In this document: positions 8,369-17,649 of the stretch, one piece after another
Layout: every line of letters starts with the position of its first letter
Numbering within the stretch: position 1 is the first letter of the stretch
Source: Fimbriimonas ginsengisoli Gsoil 348
GTDB taxonomy: Bacteria; Armatimonadota; Fimbriimonadia; Fimbriimonadales; Fimbriimonadaceae
Direction of reading: 5' to 3'
Length of the DNA stretch: 64,000 bases
Assembly: GCF_000724625.1 (NCBI RefSeq)
Contig: NZ_CP007139.1
Span: 248,001 to 312,000 of the forward strand
Position numbers and translations under genes: made by a program
Notes under the pieces: model-generated
What the model was told of the DNA's origin: nothing
Database searches by the model: none
What the model saw: the letters and a program-made list of their open reading frames with translations, nothing else

Positions 8369-8374
8369 TATCGT
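8369..8374 (+). promoter_or_regulatory. -10 element of leaderless gcvT message
   Basis: TATCGT stands seven bases before the gcvT ATG and no Shine-Dalgarno sequence is present, so transcription would begin at or next to the start codon. Confidence 0.55.
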
Positions 8375-8381
8375 CTTTCCC

Positions 8382-9470
8382 ATGTCCGACACCCTCCTTC
8401 GCACTCCGCTTTATGACAAGCACGTTGAAGCCGGAGGCCGAATGGTCCCGTTCGCCGGCTACTCGATGCCCGTTCAATACGCGAGCATCATCGCCGAATC
8501 CAAGGCGGTGCGTGAGGGGGCCGGGATGTTCGATGTGAGCCATATGGCGCGGCTCACCTTGCGCGGCGACAAGGTTCTCCAGTTTCTGGAGCGCGTCACC
8601 TCGAACGACGTCGCCAAGCTCCAAGACGGAGCCGGCCAATATTCCCTACTTCCCAACGAGCAGGGCGGGACCGTGGACGACATCATCGTCTATCGGATCT
8701 CGGACACCGAATTTCGCATGGTCGTGAACGCCGACAACCACGCGAAGGACGTTGCCTGGCTCCGCGCCCACAACGAGGAAGGGGTGGAGATCACCGACCA
8801 AACCGACGAGACGGCGATGATCGCGGTGCAGGGGCCGACGGCGGTAGAGACCCTCGCCGGGATCAGCGATGTGCCCGATCTCCTCCGCACCGCCCCCGCT
8901 TTCGGCATCGTGGAAGGACGGATCGGCGGGGTTCAGTGCTTCTCCGCGCGCTCCGGCTATACCGGCGAGGATGGCTACGAGCTGATCTGCGCCGCCAGTG
9001 ACGCGACCAGGCTCTGGGACGCCCTTCTGGCGGCCGGAGTCGCCGCTTGCGGGCTCGGAGCCCGAGACACCCTGCGCGTAGAAGCGGGACTTCCCCTCTA
9101 CGGACACGAGCTCCGGGACGATGTCAGCCCGATCGCCGCCGGCCTCGGTTGGGTTATCAGTAAAACCAAGAGCTTCATCGGCAGCGACCCGGTCAACGCG
9201 GCCCGCGCCAACGGCACCCCGCGCAAGCTCCTCGGCGTCCGCCTCGAAACCAAGCGCCTGATTACGCCCGGTATGAAGGTGCTGGTCGACGGCCGAGAAG
9301 TCGGCGAGGTCACCAGCGGCGTCGTTTCGCCCCTTCTCGACCGCGGTATCGCCTTCGCGCTCATCGACAGCTCGCTCAAGCCCGAGGTCCCCTGCGCCAT
9401 TGACGTTCGGGGCAAACAGGAACCCGGCACCATCGTCAACAAGCGCTTCTTCGTCCGGAAGAAAGCCTAG
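8382..9470 (+). CDS. gcvT: Glycine cleavage system T protein (aminomethyltransferase)
   Basis: A 362-aa GcvT that transfers the methylene group from the H-protein-bound aminomethyl to tetrahydrofolate, releasing ammonia. Typical landmarks are TPLYDKHVEAGGRMVPFAGYSMPVQY at the N-terminus (read as separate motifs), GMFDVSHM, SNDVAKL, GQYSLLPNEQGGTVDDIIVYR, the folate site region ARSGYTGEDGYEL, and ARDTLRVEAGLPLYGHE. The length is normal. No gcvH or gcvP is in the window, so the system is split. The start fits a TATCGT -10 only seven bases upstream. Confidence 0.96.
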   Translation: MSDTLLRTPLYDKHVEAGGRMVPFAGYSMPVQYASIIAESKAVREGAGMFDVSHMARLTLRGDKVLQFLERVTSNDVAKLQDGAGQYSLLPNEQGGTVDDIIVYRISDTEFRMVVNADNHAKDVAWLRAHNEEGVEITDQTDETAMIAVQGPTAVETLAGISDVPDLLRTAPAFGIVEGRIGGVQCFSARSGYTGEDGYELICAASDATRLWDALLAAGVAACGLGARDTLRVEAGLPLYGHELRDDVSPIAAGLGWVISKTKSFIGSDPVNAARANGTPRKLLGVRLETKRLITPGMKVLVDGREVGEVTSGVVSPLLDRGIAFALIDSSLKPEVPCAIDVRGKQEPGTIVNKRFFVRKKA

Positions 9471-9479
9471 CTCAGAGTC

Positions 9480-9575
9480 CCTACGACGAAGTCGTGTAGC
9501 CGCAGGTTGGCTCGTACCGGGCCTGGTGTACCTTCGGTACACCAGATCATCGGCGGGGACGCCGGCGCTACACTT
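9480..9575. repeat. Mosaic hairpin repeat
   Basis: It contains the hairpins CTACGACGAAGTCGTGTAG and CTGGTGTACC-TTC-GGTACACCAG. The 25-nt stretch at 9494-9518 matches an arm of the long inverted repeat at 19493-19594, so both loci carry members of one intergenic family. Confidence 0.65.
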
Positions 9576-9609
9576 GAACAACTTGGAATCGCCAGAGTCA
9601 AAGCCTTCC

Positions 9610-10734
9610 GTGAGCCTTCCCCAAGAGCCAGCGAGCCCACCGGCCAGATCGACCTGGTCGTTCCGATTGATGTCGGTTGCCGGCATCCCGATTCGTATCC
9701 ACTTCACGTTCGTTCTCTTCCTCGTTTGGATTGCGACGATCGGAAGTGGGTTCCTGTGGACCGGGCTCGTTCTCGCCGTCTTCGCGTGCGTCTTGCTGCA
9801 CGAGCTCGGCCACGCGCTGGTAGCGCGCCGGTTCGGGATCGAGACGCGCGACATCACTCTCTATCCGATCGGCGGCGTGGCGATGCTCGACGGCCGTCCC
9901 CGCCCTCGGCAGGAACTATGGATCTCGTTGGCCGGGCCAATGGTGAACGTCGTTCTCGCCATCATCCTTGCGCTCGTCCTACTCATCCGGGACGGCGCCC
10001 TTCCGAGCTTCAGCCTCAGTCTTAACGGCAGCTCGTTCTTGGGTGCGCTCTTCGTGGCGAACGTCTCGCTGGCGATCTTCAATATGATCCCTGCCTTCCC
10101 GATGGACGGTGGCCGGGTCCTGCGCGGCTCACTGGCACTTGCGATGCCGGAAACCCGCGCGACCCAAATCGCCGGTACGATCGGGCAAGGGCTGGCCATC
10201 CTCATCGGCCTTTGGGGCATCCTGCATCAAAGCCCCATCCTCGTGCTTGTGGCATTCTTCGTCTTTCTTGGAGCGGGCCAAGAGGTGAGCGCGACGATCA
10301 CGCGTTCTTTCCTGGCCGGCCACGCCCTTCACGATGCGATGCAGAAGCGATACCGCACCATCAACAGTGGGGCGACTCTGGAAGCGGCGGCGCGGATGCT
10401 CATCGAAGGCTCGCAACACGACTTTCCCGTAGTGGCCGGCGACGAGGGGGAGGTGATCGGCGTTCTCACCCGCAACGCCATCGCCCACGGACTGGCTACC
10501 GAGGGCCCCACCGGCTACGTGGCTGCCCATATGCGCCGAGAGTACAAGACCGCCCACCCAAACGCCCCTCTGGAGGCGGCGATCGAAATGTTCTCCCAGG
10601 AAGATCCCTCGCCGATCATCGTCCTCGACGACGGGCAAATGGTCGGCATGGTCACTCAGGACAATCTGAGCGAGTTCATCATGCTCGAGCACGCCCGTCA
10701 ACAAGGGACGCGATCCTATGGATACACCGGCTGA
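9610..10734 (+). CDS. Site-2-type (M50) intramembrane metalloprotease with two CBS domains
   Basis: A polytopic membrane protease of the M50 family. The zinc site HELGHA lies in the second membrane segment, and the second motif NMIPAFPMDGGRVLRG supplies the third metal ligand (Asp). Membrane segments span about the first 230 residues. The C-terminus carries a CBS pair (DAMQKRYRTINSGATLEAAARML and VAAHMRREYKTAHPNAPLEAAIEMF) that likely senses adenine nucleotides. The conserved N-terminal TWSFRLMSVAGIPIRIH supports the GTG at 9610; ATG 9670 would cut into this region. Substrate is unknown. It follows gcvT but is separated from it by a repeat. Confidence 0.88.
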   Translation: MSLPQEPASPPARSTWSFRLMSVAGIPIRIHFTFVLFLVWIATIGSGFLWTGLVLAVFACVLLHELGHALVARRFGIETRDITLYPIGGVAMLDGRPRPRQELWISLAGPMVNVVLAIILALVLLIRDGALPSFSLSLNGSSFLGALFVANVSLAIFNMIPAFPMDGGRVLRGSLALAMPETRATQIAGTIGQGLAILIGLWGILHQSPILVLVAFFVFLGAGQEVSATITRSFLAGHALHDAMQKRYRTINSGATLEAAARMLIEGSQHDFPVVAGDEGEVIGVLTRNAIAHGLATEGPTGYVAAHMRREYKTAHPNAPLEAAIEMFSQEDPSPIIVLDDGQMVGMVTQDNLSEFIMLEHARQQGTRSYGYTG

Positions 10735-10757
10735 CGATGCCGGCTCACCAGAGCCGG

Positions 10758-10763
10758 TACCCT
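10758..10763 (+). promoter_or_regulatory. -10 element of leaderless gltX message
   Basis: TACCCT stands seven bases before the gltX ATG, with no usable Shine-Dalgarno sequence. The same hexamer at the same distance precedes the gene starting at 15269. Confidence 0.55.
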
Positions 10764-10770
10764 TTAGGGA

Positions 10771-12324
10771 ATGTCCGTTCGAGTCCGATTTGCTCCGAGC
10801 CCAACCGGGATGCTGCACGTAGGCGCATTGCGCACCGTGCTGTTCGACCACCTGTTCGCTAAACACCTCGGCGGCCAGCACATCCTGCGGATCGAAGACA
10901 CGGACCGGACGCGATACAACGAGGAGAGCGAGCGTGAGTTTGTCGAGACCCTCCATTGGGTCGGGATCGACTTCGACGAGGGCCCCCACGTCGGCGGCCC
11001 GCACGCCCCGTACCGCCAAAGCGAGCGAAAGGAGGCCGGCATCTACGCCGAGCAGATCCAGATTCTGCTCGCGAACGGTCACGCCTATAAGGCGTTCGAG
11101 ACGCCTGAAGAGCTCGACGAGATGCGCGAGTACCAAAAGATCAATAAGCTCTCGACCGGCTACTACGGGGGCAAATGGCGCGACGCCACGCCCGAGCAAG
11201 TCTCGGAGGCGGAGGCGAGCGGAAAGCCGTACGTGATCCGGCAGCGGATGCCGCGCGACGTCAAGATCGTCACCCAAGACGCCATTCGCGGGCGGGTCGA
11301 GGTCGACTCGAACCTGCTCACCGATCCGGTCCTCATCAAGGCCGACGGTATGCCGACTTACCACTTCGCGGCGATGGTCGACGACCACCTGATGAAGATC
11401 ACCCACGTTCTGCGGGGGGACGAGTGGCTGCCGAGCTTCCCGATGCACTGGACCCTTTACGAGCAATTCGGTTGGGAGAAGCCGGTCTTCGTCCACTGCC
11501 CGGTGATCGTCGGAACCGACGGCAAGAAGCTCTCTAAGCGCCACGGCGCCACCCGGGTGCTGGATTATGGCGCTCAGGGGTACACGAAGGACGCGCTCAA
11601 GAACTTCATCGCGCTCATCGGCTGGTCCCCCGGCGACGAGCGCGAGGTGATGACCGAAGCAGAGCTAATCGAGGCGTTTTCGCTCGACGGTATGCAGCCT
11701 TCGCCCGGCCAGTTCGACATCGAGAAGCTTCGATGGCTCAACGGACACCGGATTCGCAAGATGGATCCGAACGACCTGCTGGACGCCCTCCTCTCGTTCG
11801 CGCGGGACCCTTACACCGAGAGCTATTGGGCGACCTTCGTGGACGAGAACCCGGTTCCAAACAAGCCGCCGATCGACGGTAAGGAGATTCTCCGCAAGCT
11901 CAAGCTGATCTCCGACACCGCAACCAACGACCGACCTTACGTGCTGGCCGCTCTCAAAGAGGAGCAGCAGCGGGTGCAAACGCTCGCCGATTTCGGAGAG
12001 GCGATGGAGTTTTTCCTGGTGGAAGAGCCCGAGATGGACGAGAAGGCGATCGCCAAGTGGTTCAAGGAGCCCCATGTACCCGAGTTGTTCGACTGGATCT
12101 TGGCCAAGCTCGACGAGTCCAGAGTCGAGACGGCGGAGCATTACGAGACAATCGTGAAAGCTTTCCAAAGCCACAAAGGGCTCGAGAAACTCGGCCCGGT
12201 GGTCCACCCCACGCGGGTCGCCTTGACCGGCAAAACCGCCGGCCCCGGTCTCTTCGAGCTAATGGCCGTCCTCGGCCATGACCGTATCGAGCGGCGAATC
12301 CGCCGTGCCCAGGGGATGCTGTGA
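10771..12324 (+). CDS. gltX: Glutamyl-tRNA synthetase
   Basis: A 517-aa class I synthetase that charges tRNA-Glu (or tRNA-Glu/Gln if nondiscriminating). The HIGH-type motif is in VRFAPSPTGMLHVGALR, and the KMSKS-type motif is KKLSKRHGA. The Rossmann core, the acceptor-binding insertion (IRQRMPRDVKIVTQDAIRGRV) and the C-terminal anticodon-binding helices are all present at normal length. The upstream TACCCT at seven bases suggests a leaderless message. Confidence 0.97.
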   Translation: MSVRVRFAPSPTGMLHVGALRTVLFDHLFAKHLGGQHILRIEDTDRTRYNEESEREFVETLHWVGIDFDEGPHVGGPHAPYRQSERKEAGIYAEQIQILLANGHAYKAFETPEELDEMREYQKINKLSTGYYGGKWRDATPEQVSEAEASGKPYVIRQRMPRDVKIVTQDAIRGRVEVDSNLLTDPVLIKADGMPTYHFAAMVDDHLMKITHVLRGDEWLPSFPMHWTLYEQFGWEKPVFVHCPVIVGTDGKKLSKRHGATRVLDYGAQGYTKDALKNFIALIGWSPGDEREVMTEAELIEAFSLDGMQPSPGQFDIEKLRWLNGHRIRKMDPNDLLDALLSFARDPYTESYWATFVDENPVPNKPPIDGKEILRKLKLISDTATNDRPYVLAALKEEQQRVQTLADFGEAMEFFLVEEPEMDEKAIAKWFKEPHVPELFDWILAKLDESRVETAEHYETIVKAFQSHKGLEKLGPVVHPTRVALTGKTAGPGLFELMAVLGHDRIERRIRRAQGML

Positions 12325-12327
12325 AGG

Positions 12328-12392
12328 ACCGCTGCTCTCCAGAGCGGCTTTCGCAGGAGCGGCTTCCAGATGCCGCTCTGAAGAGCAGCGGT
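12328..12392. repeat. Long hairpin between gltX and hisD
   Basis: Outer arms ACCGCTGCTCT/AGAGCAGCGGT and inner arms AGAGCGGC/GCCGCTCT are each perfect, with a two-base mismatch between them. It belongs to the same general class of intergenic hairpins as the others here. Confidence 0.65.
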
Positions 12393-12406
12393 TCTGGGGA
12401 GGATCA

Positions 12407-13711
12407 ATGATCCGCATCCTTGACACCACGACCCACGACGACGTTCTGCAAATCCTCCGTCAACGGTCGGTCCACCGAGACGACCAGACCGAGAGCGTCG
12501 TGAAGCAGATCATCGCCGACGTCCGTCAACGCGGCGACGCCGCGCTGCTAGAGAATGCGCGCCGGTTCGATGCGCAGGGGTTAGAGTCTCTGGTGGTGAG
12601 CGAAGAGGAGATCGCGTCTGCCGTAGTGCCTGCTCATCATGAGCTAGCGATACGTACGGCATACGAGAGGGTGCTTGGGTTCCACCAGACCCAACTCGCC
12701 CGGATCACCGAGGGTTGGATCGGATCGAAAAATCAGTTTCGTTGGTCGAAGGGCGATGATCCAGGGATCGGCCAGCGGCTATTGCCGGTTAGTTCGGCGG
12801 GGGTCTACGTACCGGGTGGCAACGCCACTTATCCCAGCTCGGTCATCATGAACGCCGCTCCCGGATTCGCGGCAAACGTTTCCGACATCGCGGTGACCAC
12901 CCCGGCGCGAGCCGACGGCACCCTGGCCGATTCCGTCCTCCTGGCGCTTCGAACCGTGGGAGTAAAGCGCGCCTACAAGATCGGCGGAGCGGCCGCGATC
13001 GCCGCGCTTGCGCTCGGAACCGAGACGATCAAGCGAGTCGACAAGATCGTAGGCCCCGGCAACCGGTTCGTCAATGAGGCAAAGCACCAACTCTGGGGCC
13101 AAGTCGGCTTAGACGGCTATGCCGGACCGAGCGAGGTGTGCGTCCTGGCCGACGATGCGGCGGACCCCAGGTTTGCCGCCGCCGACCTCCTGACCCAGAT
13201 CGAGCACGCGCCGGACAACGCCGGATTCCTCGTCACCCTAAGTCGGGCGAAGCTGGATCAAATCCTTCAAGAAGCGGAGGCGCAGCTCAAAGGGGCTCCG
13301 AGGGAAGCGACGATGCGCCAGGCACTAAGGGAACAGAGTCTCGCCATCGTGGCCCGAGACTTGACGGAGGCGCTGGATCTCGTGAACGAGATCGCTCCCG
13401 AGCATTTGACCCTCGCCGTCAAAGATCCGGCCGCCGCGATGGAAGGGGTGCAAAACGCGGGCTGCATCTTGCTCGGCGAACAGACGCCGGAGAGCGCGGG
13501 CGATTTCTGCCTTGGCGCCTCGCACACGCTCCCCACCAGCGGGGCTGCCCGCTGGCAGAGTCCGGTCAACGTCCTAGATTTCTTGAAGCTCCAAAGTGTT
13601 GCGAGGCTCTCTTCGGAAGCGCTTCAACCGCTCATCCCGGTTATTGAGGCATTCGGCGAGATGGAAGGATTTCCCACCCACGGGTTCGGAGCGTCGATCC
13701 GACGGACGTAA
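12407..13711 (+). CDS. hisD: Histidinol dehydrogenase
   Basis: A 434-aa HisD that oxidises L-histidinol to histidine in two NAD-dependent steps. Family landmarks include the hallmark segment QRLLPVSSAGVYVPGGNATYPSS, KIGGAAAIAALALGTETI, the zinc-ligand region VDKIVGPGNRFVNEAK, DLLTQIEHAP with the catalytic Glu/His, and NAGCILLGEQTPESAGDF with SHTLPTSGAAR. The ATG at 12407 has GGGGAGGAT directly upstream. No other his genes are in the window. Confidence 0.96.
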   Translation: MIRILDTTTHDDVLQILRQRSVHRDDQTESVVKQIIADVRQRGDAALLENARRFDAQGLESLVVSEEEIASAVVPAHHELAIRTAYERVLGFHQTQLARITEGWIGSKNQFRWSKGDDPGIGQRLLPVSSAGVYVPGGNATYPSSVIMNAAPGFAANVSDIAVTTPARADGTLADSVLLALRTVGVKRAYKIGGAAAIAALALGTETIKRVDKIVGPGNRFVNEAKHQLWGQVGLDGYAGPSEVCVLADDAADPRFAAADLLTQIEHAPDNAGFLVTLSRAKLDQILQEAEAQLKGAPREATMRQALREQSLAIVARDLTEALDLVNEIAPEHLTLAVKDPAAAMEGVQNAGCILLGEQTPESAGDFCLGASHTLPTSGAARWQSPVNVLDFLKLQSVARLSSEALQPLIPVIEAFGEMEGFPTHGFGASIRRT

Positions 13712-13721
13712 GCGGCCTTGG

Positions 13722-13934
13722 CTACTTCTTTCCAGTGGCGCCCGGCTTCCCTTTTAGGCTTCCCCTCTCCGGTGCATCCGGTCCTCCGCCTAGATTGACA
13801 CCTTCTTTCTCTTTAACCGGAGGCGGTGAAGAAGCGTACTTGTCGGGTTCGGACGCGGCGGTGCCGCCGGAACATCCGGCAACCAGGGCGGTCGCCAGAA
13901 CCGGAAGAACTAAGTTCAAAACGATCTTTTTCAT
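13722..13934 (-). CDS. Small lipoprotein, partner of the pseudopilin gene
   Basis: A 70-aa protein with a type II signal peptide (MKKIVLNLVLPVLATALVAGC). The lipobox is LVAGC, followed by a short Pro, Gly and Lys-rich tail (SSPPPVKEKEGVNLGGGP). It lies 167 bases downstream of a DUF1559 pseudopilin gene. A very similar small lipoprotein follows the second DUF1559 gene at 19672-19854. The function is not known. Confidence 0.75.
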   Translation of the reverse strand: MKKIVLNLVLPVLATALVAGCSGGTAASEPDKYASSPPPVKEKEGVNLGGGPDAPERGSLKGKPGATGKK

Positions 13935-14101
13935 ATCGGTAATTTCTAATCGACGTGTCGGCAATCTCGTAACGGAATAACCGAGCACGAATAGGCGGCA
14001 AAGTGAGTTCCCTAAAGGCATTGAGAACATGCCTCTAGGGAAATACCACGGGCAGCCAAATTGCCCGTGGTAAGACGATCGCCAACGCATCCGGAATTTG
14101 T

Positions 14102-15061
14102 CTAGAGATCCGGAACCCAGTATGGGTAGTAGTTGCTAGCGTTGGTACTGGAATTAATCGCCCATGTCCCACCGCCGGGAACGGGAGTGCACCGCTCGGC
14201 TTGCGTGAACTTCAGCGCCTTGCTGTGCCCGTCCATGAAGGCGAAGACCGCGAAACCCTGATAGTTAGGGTTCAACGTCGCCCGAAGGTTGGGGTCGCCG
14301 CTGTAACCTCCGGATTTGCCGTTGTGAACGTATCTCGTCCACCCTTCGGCGCCGCTGGACCAGCAGGGGCTGTTCGGCATGGAAGGCCACACCGCGCCGT
14401 TTCCGAGTCCGTTGCTGACCGAAACTCCCCAGTCCCAGGCGCTTTCCGCAACGAACATAAAGACCTCGGCCGGGCGGGCCACCTGACCGAGCCGTCCGCG
14501 AGGGCCGCCCGGGCGCTGATTAAAGCCGGTGGTACCGCGAGGGCCGTAGTCGATGGCTAGCATGTTGATCGCCATCTGCCCCATGGTGTTGTAGTAATAC
14601 GGCTCGTCGGCCTTCTTGTAGCCTGCGTCCGGCGGAGTAACGCCCGATTGGTTGGCCGTGCTAAAGACGCTAGCCCAGTTCGTGGCTCCGATCTGAGGAC
14701 AGATCGACATCTGAATGTTTTTGATGTACGGCTGCAATGCGCCGAAGTACATCACGTTCATGCCCGTGTTCACGTCTCCGCCCGCAGGGAAGCGGAAATC
14801 ACCCCAGTCAGGAGTTGCACAAGGGTTTTCGCCGTAAAGGCAAGAGCCATTGTTGTCGTGACGGGGCAAAATGTCGTCGGCGTCTCCGGCATACATCAAA
14901 CCGGCGAGCGCGGTCTGCTTCGTATTACTGACGCATTGGGTCTTCTTGGCCGCTTCCTTGGCCTGTGCGAACACAGGGAACAGAATAGCGGCCAGGATGG
15001 CGATGATCGCGATCACCACCAAGAGTTCGATAAGCGTAAAGGCTAGATTTCGGATGCGCAT
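14102..15061 (-). CDS. DUF1559 pseudopilin-like protein, copy 1
   Basis: A 319-aa protein with a type IV prepilin-like N-terminus ([21 protein letters not shown]) whose cleavage/methylation site precedes the Phe. The rest is a DUF1559-type C-terminal region ending in a conserved [17 protein letters not shown] motif (the H-x-DG type signature), and cysteines occur in pairs. ATG 15061 is chosen because GGAGG lies seven bases upstream; a longer reading to 15082 lacks this. Such proteins are abundant in Planctomycetes and Armatimonadota and are thought to be substrates of a type II/IV pilus-like secretion machine. No assembly ATPase or prepilin peptidase is in the window. Confidence 0.88.
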   Translation of the reverse strand: MRIRNLAFTLIELLVVIAIIAILAAILFPVFAQAKEAAKKTQCVSNTKQTALAGLMYAGDADDILPRHDNNGSCLYGENPCATPDWGDFRFPAGGDVNTGMNVMYFGALQPYIKNIQMSICPQIGATNWASVFSTANQSGVTPPDAGYKKADEPYYYNTMGQMAINMLAIDYGPRGTTGFNQRPGGPRGRLGQVARPAEVFMFVAESAWDWGVSVSNGLGNGAVWPSMPNSPCWSSGAEGWTRYVHNGKSGGYSGDPNLRATLNPNYQGFAVFAFMDGHSKALKFTQAERCTPVPGGGTWAINSSTNASNYYPYWVPDL

Positions 15062-15255
15062 TGGCAACCTCCAAATAAACAAAGTGAACTAGGCCACAGC
15101 GCCCACTTCCAAATGCATCTTAACGAATTTTTGGGAAATAACCAAGTAATTTTCCAGGACCGATGCCAGCCTATCTAGTAGAGCAGTATATGATTCCGCT
15201 AAATGTTTAGGGTAGCGTACAAGATCTGCGATTAGCATTCTCGAACCGGTTCAGG

Positions 15256-15261
15256 TACCCT
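15256..15261 (+). promoter_or_regulatory. -10 element of leaderless oxidoreductase message
   Basis: TACCCT lies seven bases before the GTG start at 15269, the same arrangement as at gltX. Confidence 0.5.
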
Positions 15262-15268
15262 CACCTTC

Positions 15269-16156
15269 GTGTCAGATGGGCGGTTGTCGCAGCGGCTTGG
15301 ATTCGTCGGTCTCGGTGTAATGGGCGGCCCGATGGCCGGCCACCTGGTGGAAGCGGGGCATCAAGTGACGGTATGGAACCGGTCGCCCGGCAAAGCCGAT
15401 CGGCTTCGCGAAAAAGGGGCCCGAGTGGCCGATTCGCTCGCCGACCTCGGCGGAGAATGCGAGGTCGTCTTTCTATGCGTCAGCCGTAGCGAAGACGTAC
15501 GCGACTGCCTCCACGCCCTCACCGAGACCGCACGTCCGGGAACGCTTTTCATCGACCACAGCACCATCGCTCCCCCGGCGGCCAAGGAGCTCCAAAGCGA
15601 GTTGTCCGAGCGCGGATTCCGGTTTGTAGACGCTCCGATCACCGGCGGCAGCGTCGGAGCGCAAAACGGGCAGCTCACGATCTTTCTCGGCGGAGACGAG
15701 GCCGACGTAGCTCGGGCACTTCCGCTCATTGCCCCCTACACCAAGCGCGCGGAGAGGGTCGGCGGCCCCGGCGCGGGACAGATGGCGAAGATGGCGAACC
15801 AGATCGCGGTGGGCGGCGCGCTCCTCGCTCTCTGCGAAAGCCTGAGCTTCGCGCATAAGGCCGGTCTCGACGTCGCGCAGATCCGATCGCTCGTCGGCGG
15901 CGGCGCCGGCGGAAGCTGGGCGTACGAAAACTACGGCGCGAAGATCTTGGCTCACGACTGGAGCCCCGGCTTCAGCATCAAGAATCAGCGAAAAGATTTC
16001 GCCTACTGCGACGAGGCCGCCCGGGAGATCGACGCGGCGATTCCGGGAACTCACTTGGTGGATAAGCTCCTCGCGAGACTGCAAGAGGGCGGGCATGGCG
16101 AGTGGACCACCGCCGCGCTTTACGAGGAGATGCTGGCAATGGGTGCTGCCGGTTGA
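15269..16156 (+). CDS. NAD(P)-dependent beta-hydroxyacid dehydrogenase family protein
   Basis: A 295-aa enzyme of the 3-hydroxyisobutyrate dehydrogenase / 6-phosphogluconate dehydrogenase-like class. The dinucleotide site is GFVGLGVMGGPMAGHL, the substrate motif is DAPITGGSVGAQNGQLTIF (read in parts), and the catalytic Lys is in GQMAKMANQ. A GTG start at 15269 follows a TACCCT element. The last bases overlap the TTG start of the ABC ATPase gene, so it is probably the first gene of the transporter operon. The substrate is uncertain: tartronate semialdehyde, hydroxyisobutyrate and others are all possible. Confidence 0.88.
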   Translation: MSDGRLSQRLGFVGLGVMGGPMAGHLVEAGHQVTVWNRSPGKADRLREKGARVADSLADLGGECEVVFLCVSRSEDVRDCLHALTETARPGTLFIDHSTIAPPAAKELQSELSERGFRFVDAPITGGSVGAQNGQLTIFLGGDEADVARALPLIAPYTKRAERVGGPGAGQMAKMANQIAVGGALLALCESLSFAHKAGLDVAQIRSLVGGGAGGSWAYENYGAKILAHDWSPGFSIKNQRKDFAYCDEAAREIDAAIPGTHLVDKLLARLQEGGHGEWTTAALYEEMLAMGAAG

Positions 16157-17649
16157 AGGCGGTCCGCCTGCTCGGGGTCACCCAACGCTTCGGCGCGGTG
16201 ACCGCGCTGGACAATGTCGACCTGGAAGTCGAGAGCGGGGCGATCCACGCCGTGGTCGGTGAGAACGGCGCCGGCAAGACGACGCTGATGCGAATCCTCT
16301 ACGGCGCGCTCAAACCAACCGCCGGCCAAATAGAGATCGACGAAAAGCCGGTCTCGTTCAACGATTCCAAAGCGGCGCTAGCGGCGGGAATCGGGATGGT
16401 GAGCCAACACTACGGCATCATTCCCGAGCTGACCTGTATTCAAAACTTGATCCTTGGGGCCGAAGGGGCTCCGATTCTGAACGATCGAACGGCGATCGAA
16501 CGAGCGGAGCAGTTGGCCCGGCGGATGGGGTTCCATTTCGACTGGCCGCGCGACGCGTCGACGCTGAGCCCGGGCGATACTCAAAAGCTGGAGATCTTAA
16601 GACTGCTCTGGCGGAATGCCCGAATCATGATTTTGGACGAGCCGACCGCGATGCTCTCGCCCGCCGACGGGGCGGCGCTGTTCGCCTCCATGACGCAGCT
16701 TGCGTCGGAGGGCGCCACCGTCATCCTCGTCACTCACCGGCTGCCCGAAGTGATGGAGTACTGTTCTCGGGTGACCGTTCTACGCGGCGGTAAGCGAGTG
16801 GCGGAAAAGGTGGTCGCCGAGACCTCGCCCGCCGAGCTGGCCAAGCTGATCGTGGGTGGCGACATCGTCCCTCACGAGCGCCCGCCCGCCAAGCCTCCGG
16901 GAGAACCTGGGTTGACCGTGGCCGGCTTAGTGGTTCGGGGAGAGCGAGGCGAAGACAAGCTTAAGAACGTGTCGCTCACTGCCCGCAAGGGTGAAATCGT
17001 CGGAATCGCCGGCGTCGACGGAAGCGGTCAACGCGAGCTGTTTCAAGCGATCGCCGGCATCGCGACCCCACGAGCCGGCTCGATCTCGATCGACGGCAAA
17101 GAGATTACCGACGCACCGGCGGCAGCTCGCATCGAAGCCGGCCTGCGAGTGATCCCCGAAGACCGCCATGCGGAGGGGGTCATCGAGAGCTGGTCGCTCG
17201 AAGAGAATTCGATACTGGGACTTCAACGGCTCGCCCCGATCTCGAAAGGCAGGAGCCTCGATAAGCGGGAACGGCACTCGTGGGCGGAACGGGTCGCCGC
17301 GCGGTTTCATACCCGTCACGGAGGTTTGAATCTGCCGATGGCGAGCCTCAGTGGAGGCAATCAGCAGCGCTTTGTCGCCGCTCGGGCGCTCGAATTTCGG
17401 CCGTCGCTCATCCTGGCCTTTCAACCTGCGCGAGGACTCGACCTAGGAGGAACCGCGGACGTGTACGAGGCGATCCGCGACCGGGTCGAAGAGGACGCGG
17501 CCGCGATCGTCGTCAGCTTCGATCTCGACGAGCTGTTGGAGCACTGCGACCGGATCGTTGTGATGAACGGCGGACTTCTCTACGAGCCTCCGCCCGGCAA
17601 GCAGAAAGATCGCGAGGCAATCGGGCGCCTCATGGTGGGCGCCGCTTGA
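16153..17649 (+). CDS. BMP-type nucleoside/sugar ABC transporter, double ATPase subunit
   Basis: A 498-aa tandem ATPase in the YufO/NupO class. The first half has Walker A GENGAGKTT, signature LSPGDTQKLEI and Walker B IMILDEPTA. The second half has a degenerate Walker A GVDGSGQRE, signature LSGGNQQRF and a degenerate Walker B-like ILAFQPARGLD, as is normal for this family. It energises uptake through the two permeases that follow. The start is TTG at 16153, overlapping the previous stop as TTGA; no ATG or GTG is available at the right place. It is part of an operon in which all three transporter genes use TTG. Confidence 0.92.
   Translation: MKAVRLLGVTQRFGAVTALDNVDLEVESGAIHAVVGENGAGKTTLMRILYGALKPTAGQIEIDEKPVSFNDSKAALAAGIGMVSQHYGIIPELTCIQNLILGAEGAPILNDRTAIERAEQLARRMGFHFDWPRDASTLSPGDTQKLEILRLLWRNARIMILDEPTAMLSPADGAALFASMTQLASEGATVILVTHRLPEVMEYCSRVTVLRGGKRVAEKVVAETSPAELAKLIVGGDIVPHERPPAKPPGEPGLTVAGLVVRGERGEDKLKNVSLTARKGEIVGIAGVDGSGQRELFQAIAGIATPRAGSISIDGKEITDAPAAARIEAGLRVIPEDRHAEGVIESWSLEENSILGLQRLAPISKGRSLDKRERHSWAERVAARFHTRHGGLNLPMASLSGGNQQRFVAARALEFRPSLILAFQPARGLDLGGTADVYEAIRDRVEEDAAAIVVSFDLDELLEHCDRIVVMNGGLLYEPPPGKQKDREAIGRLMVGAA

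Noticed and set aside
8241-8381. Glycine riboswitch before gcvT
   Set aside because: The conserved riboswitch core motifs are not seen, and the -10 element just before the ATG leaves no leader RNA.
8646-9857. Long open frame antisense to gcvT and the M50 gene
   Set aside because: It is a shadow of high-GC coding DNA on the other strand: no domain, no ribosome site, and the plus-strand products are certain.
10129-11544. Long open frame antisense to gltX
   Set aside because: Same reason: the opposite strand is a clear glutamyl-tRNA synthetase.
16102-16152. Earlier ATG start for the ABC ATPase gene
   Set aside because: It would overlap 55 bases of the oxidoreductase gene and add residues outside the family N-terminus; TTG 16153 fits the family and the coupling pattern.
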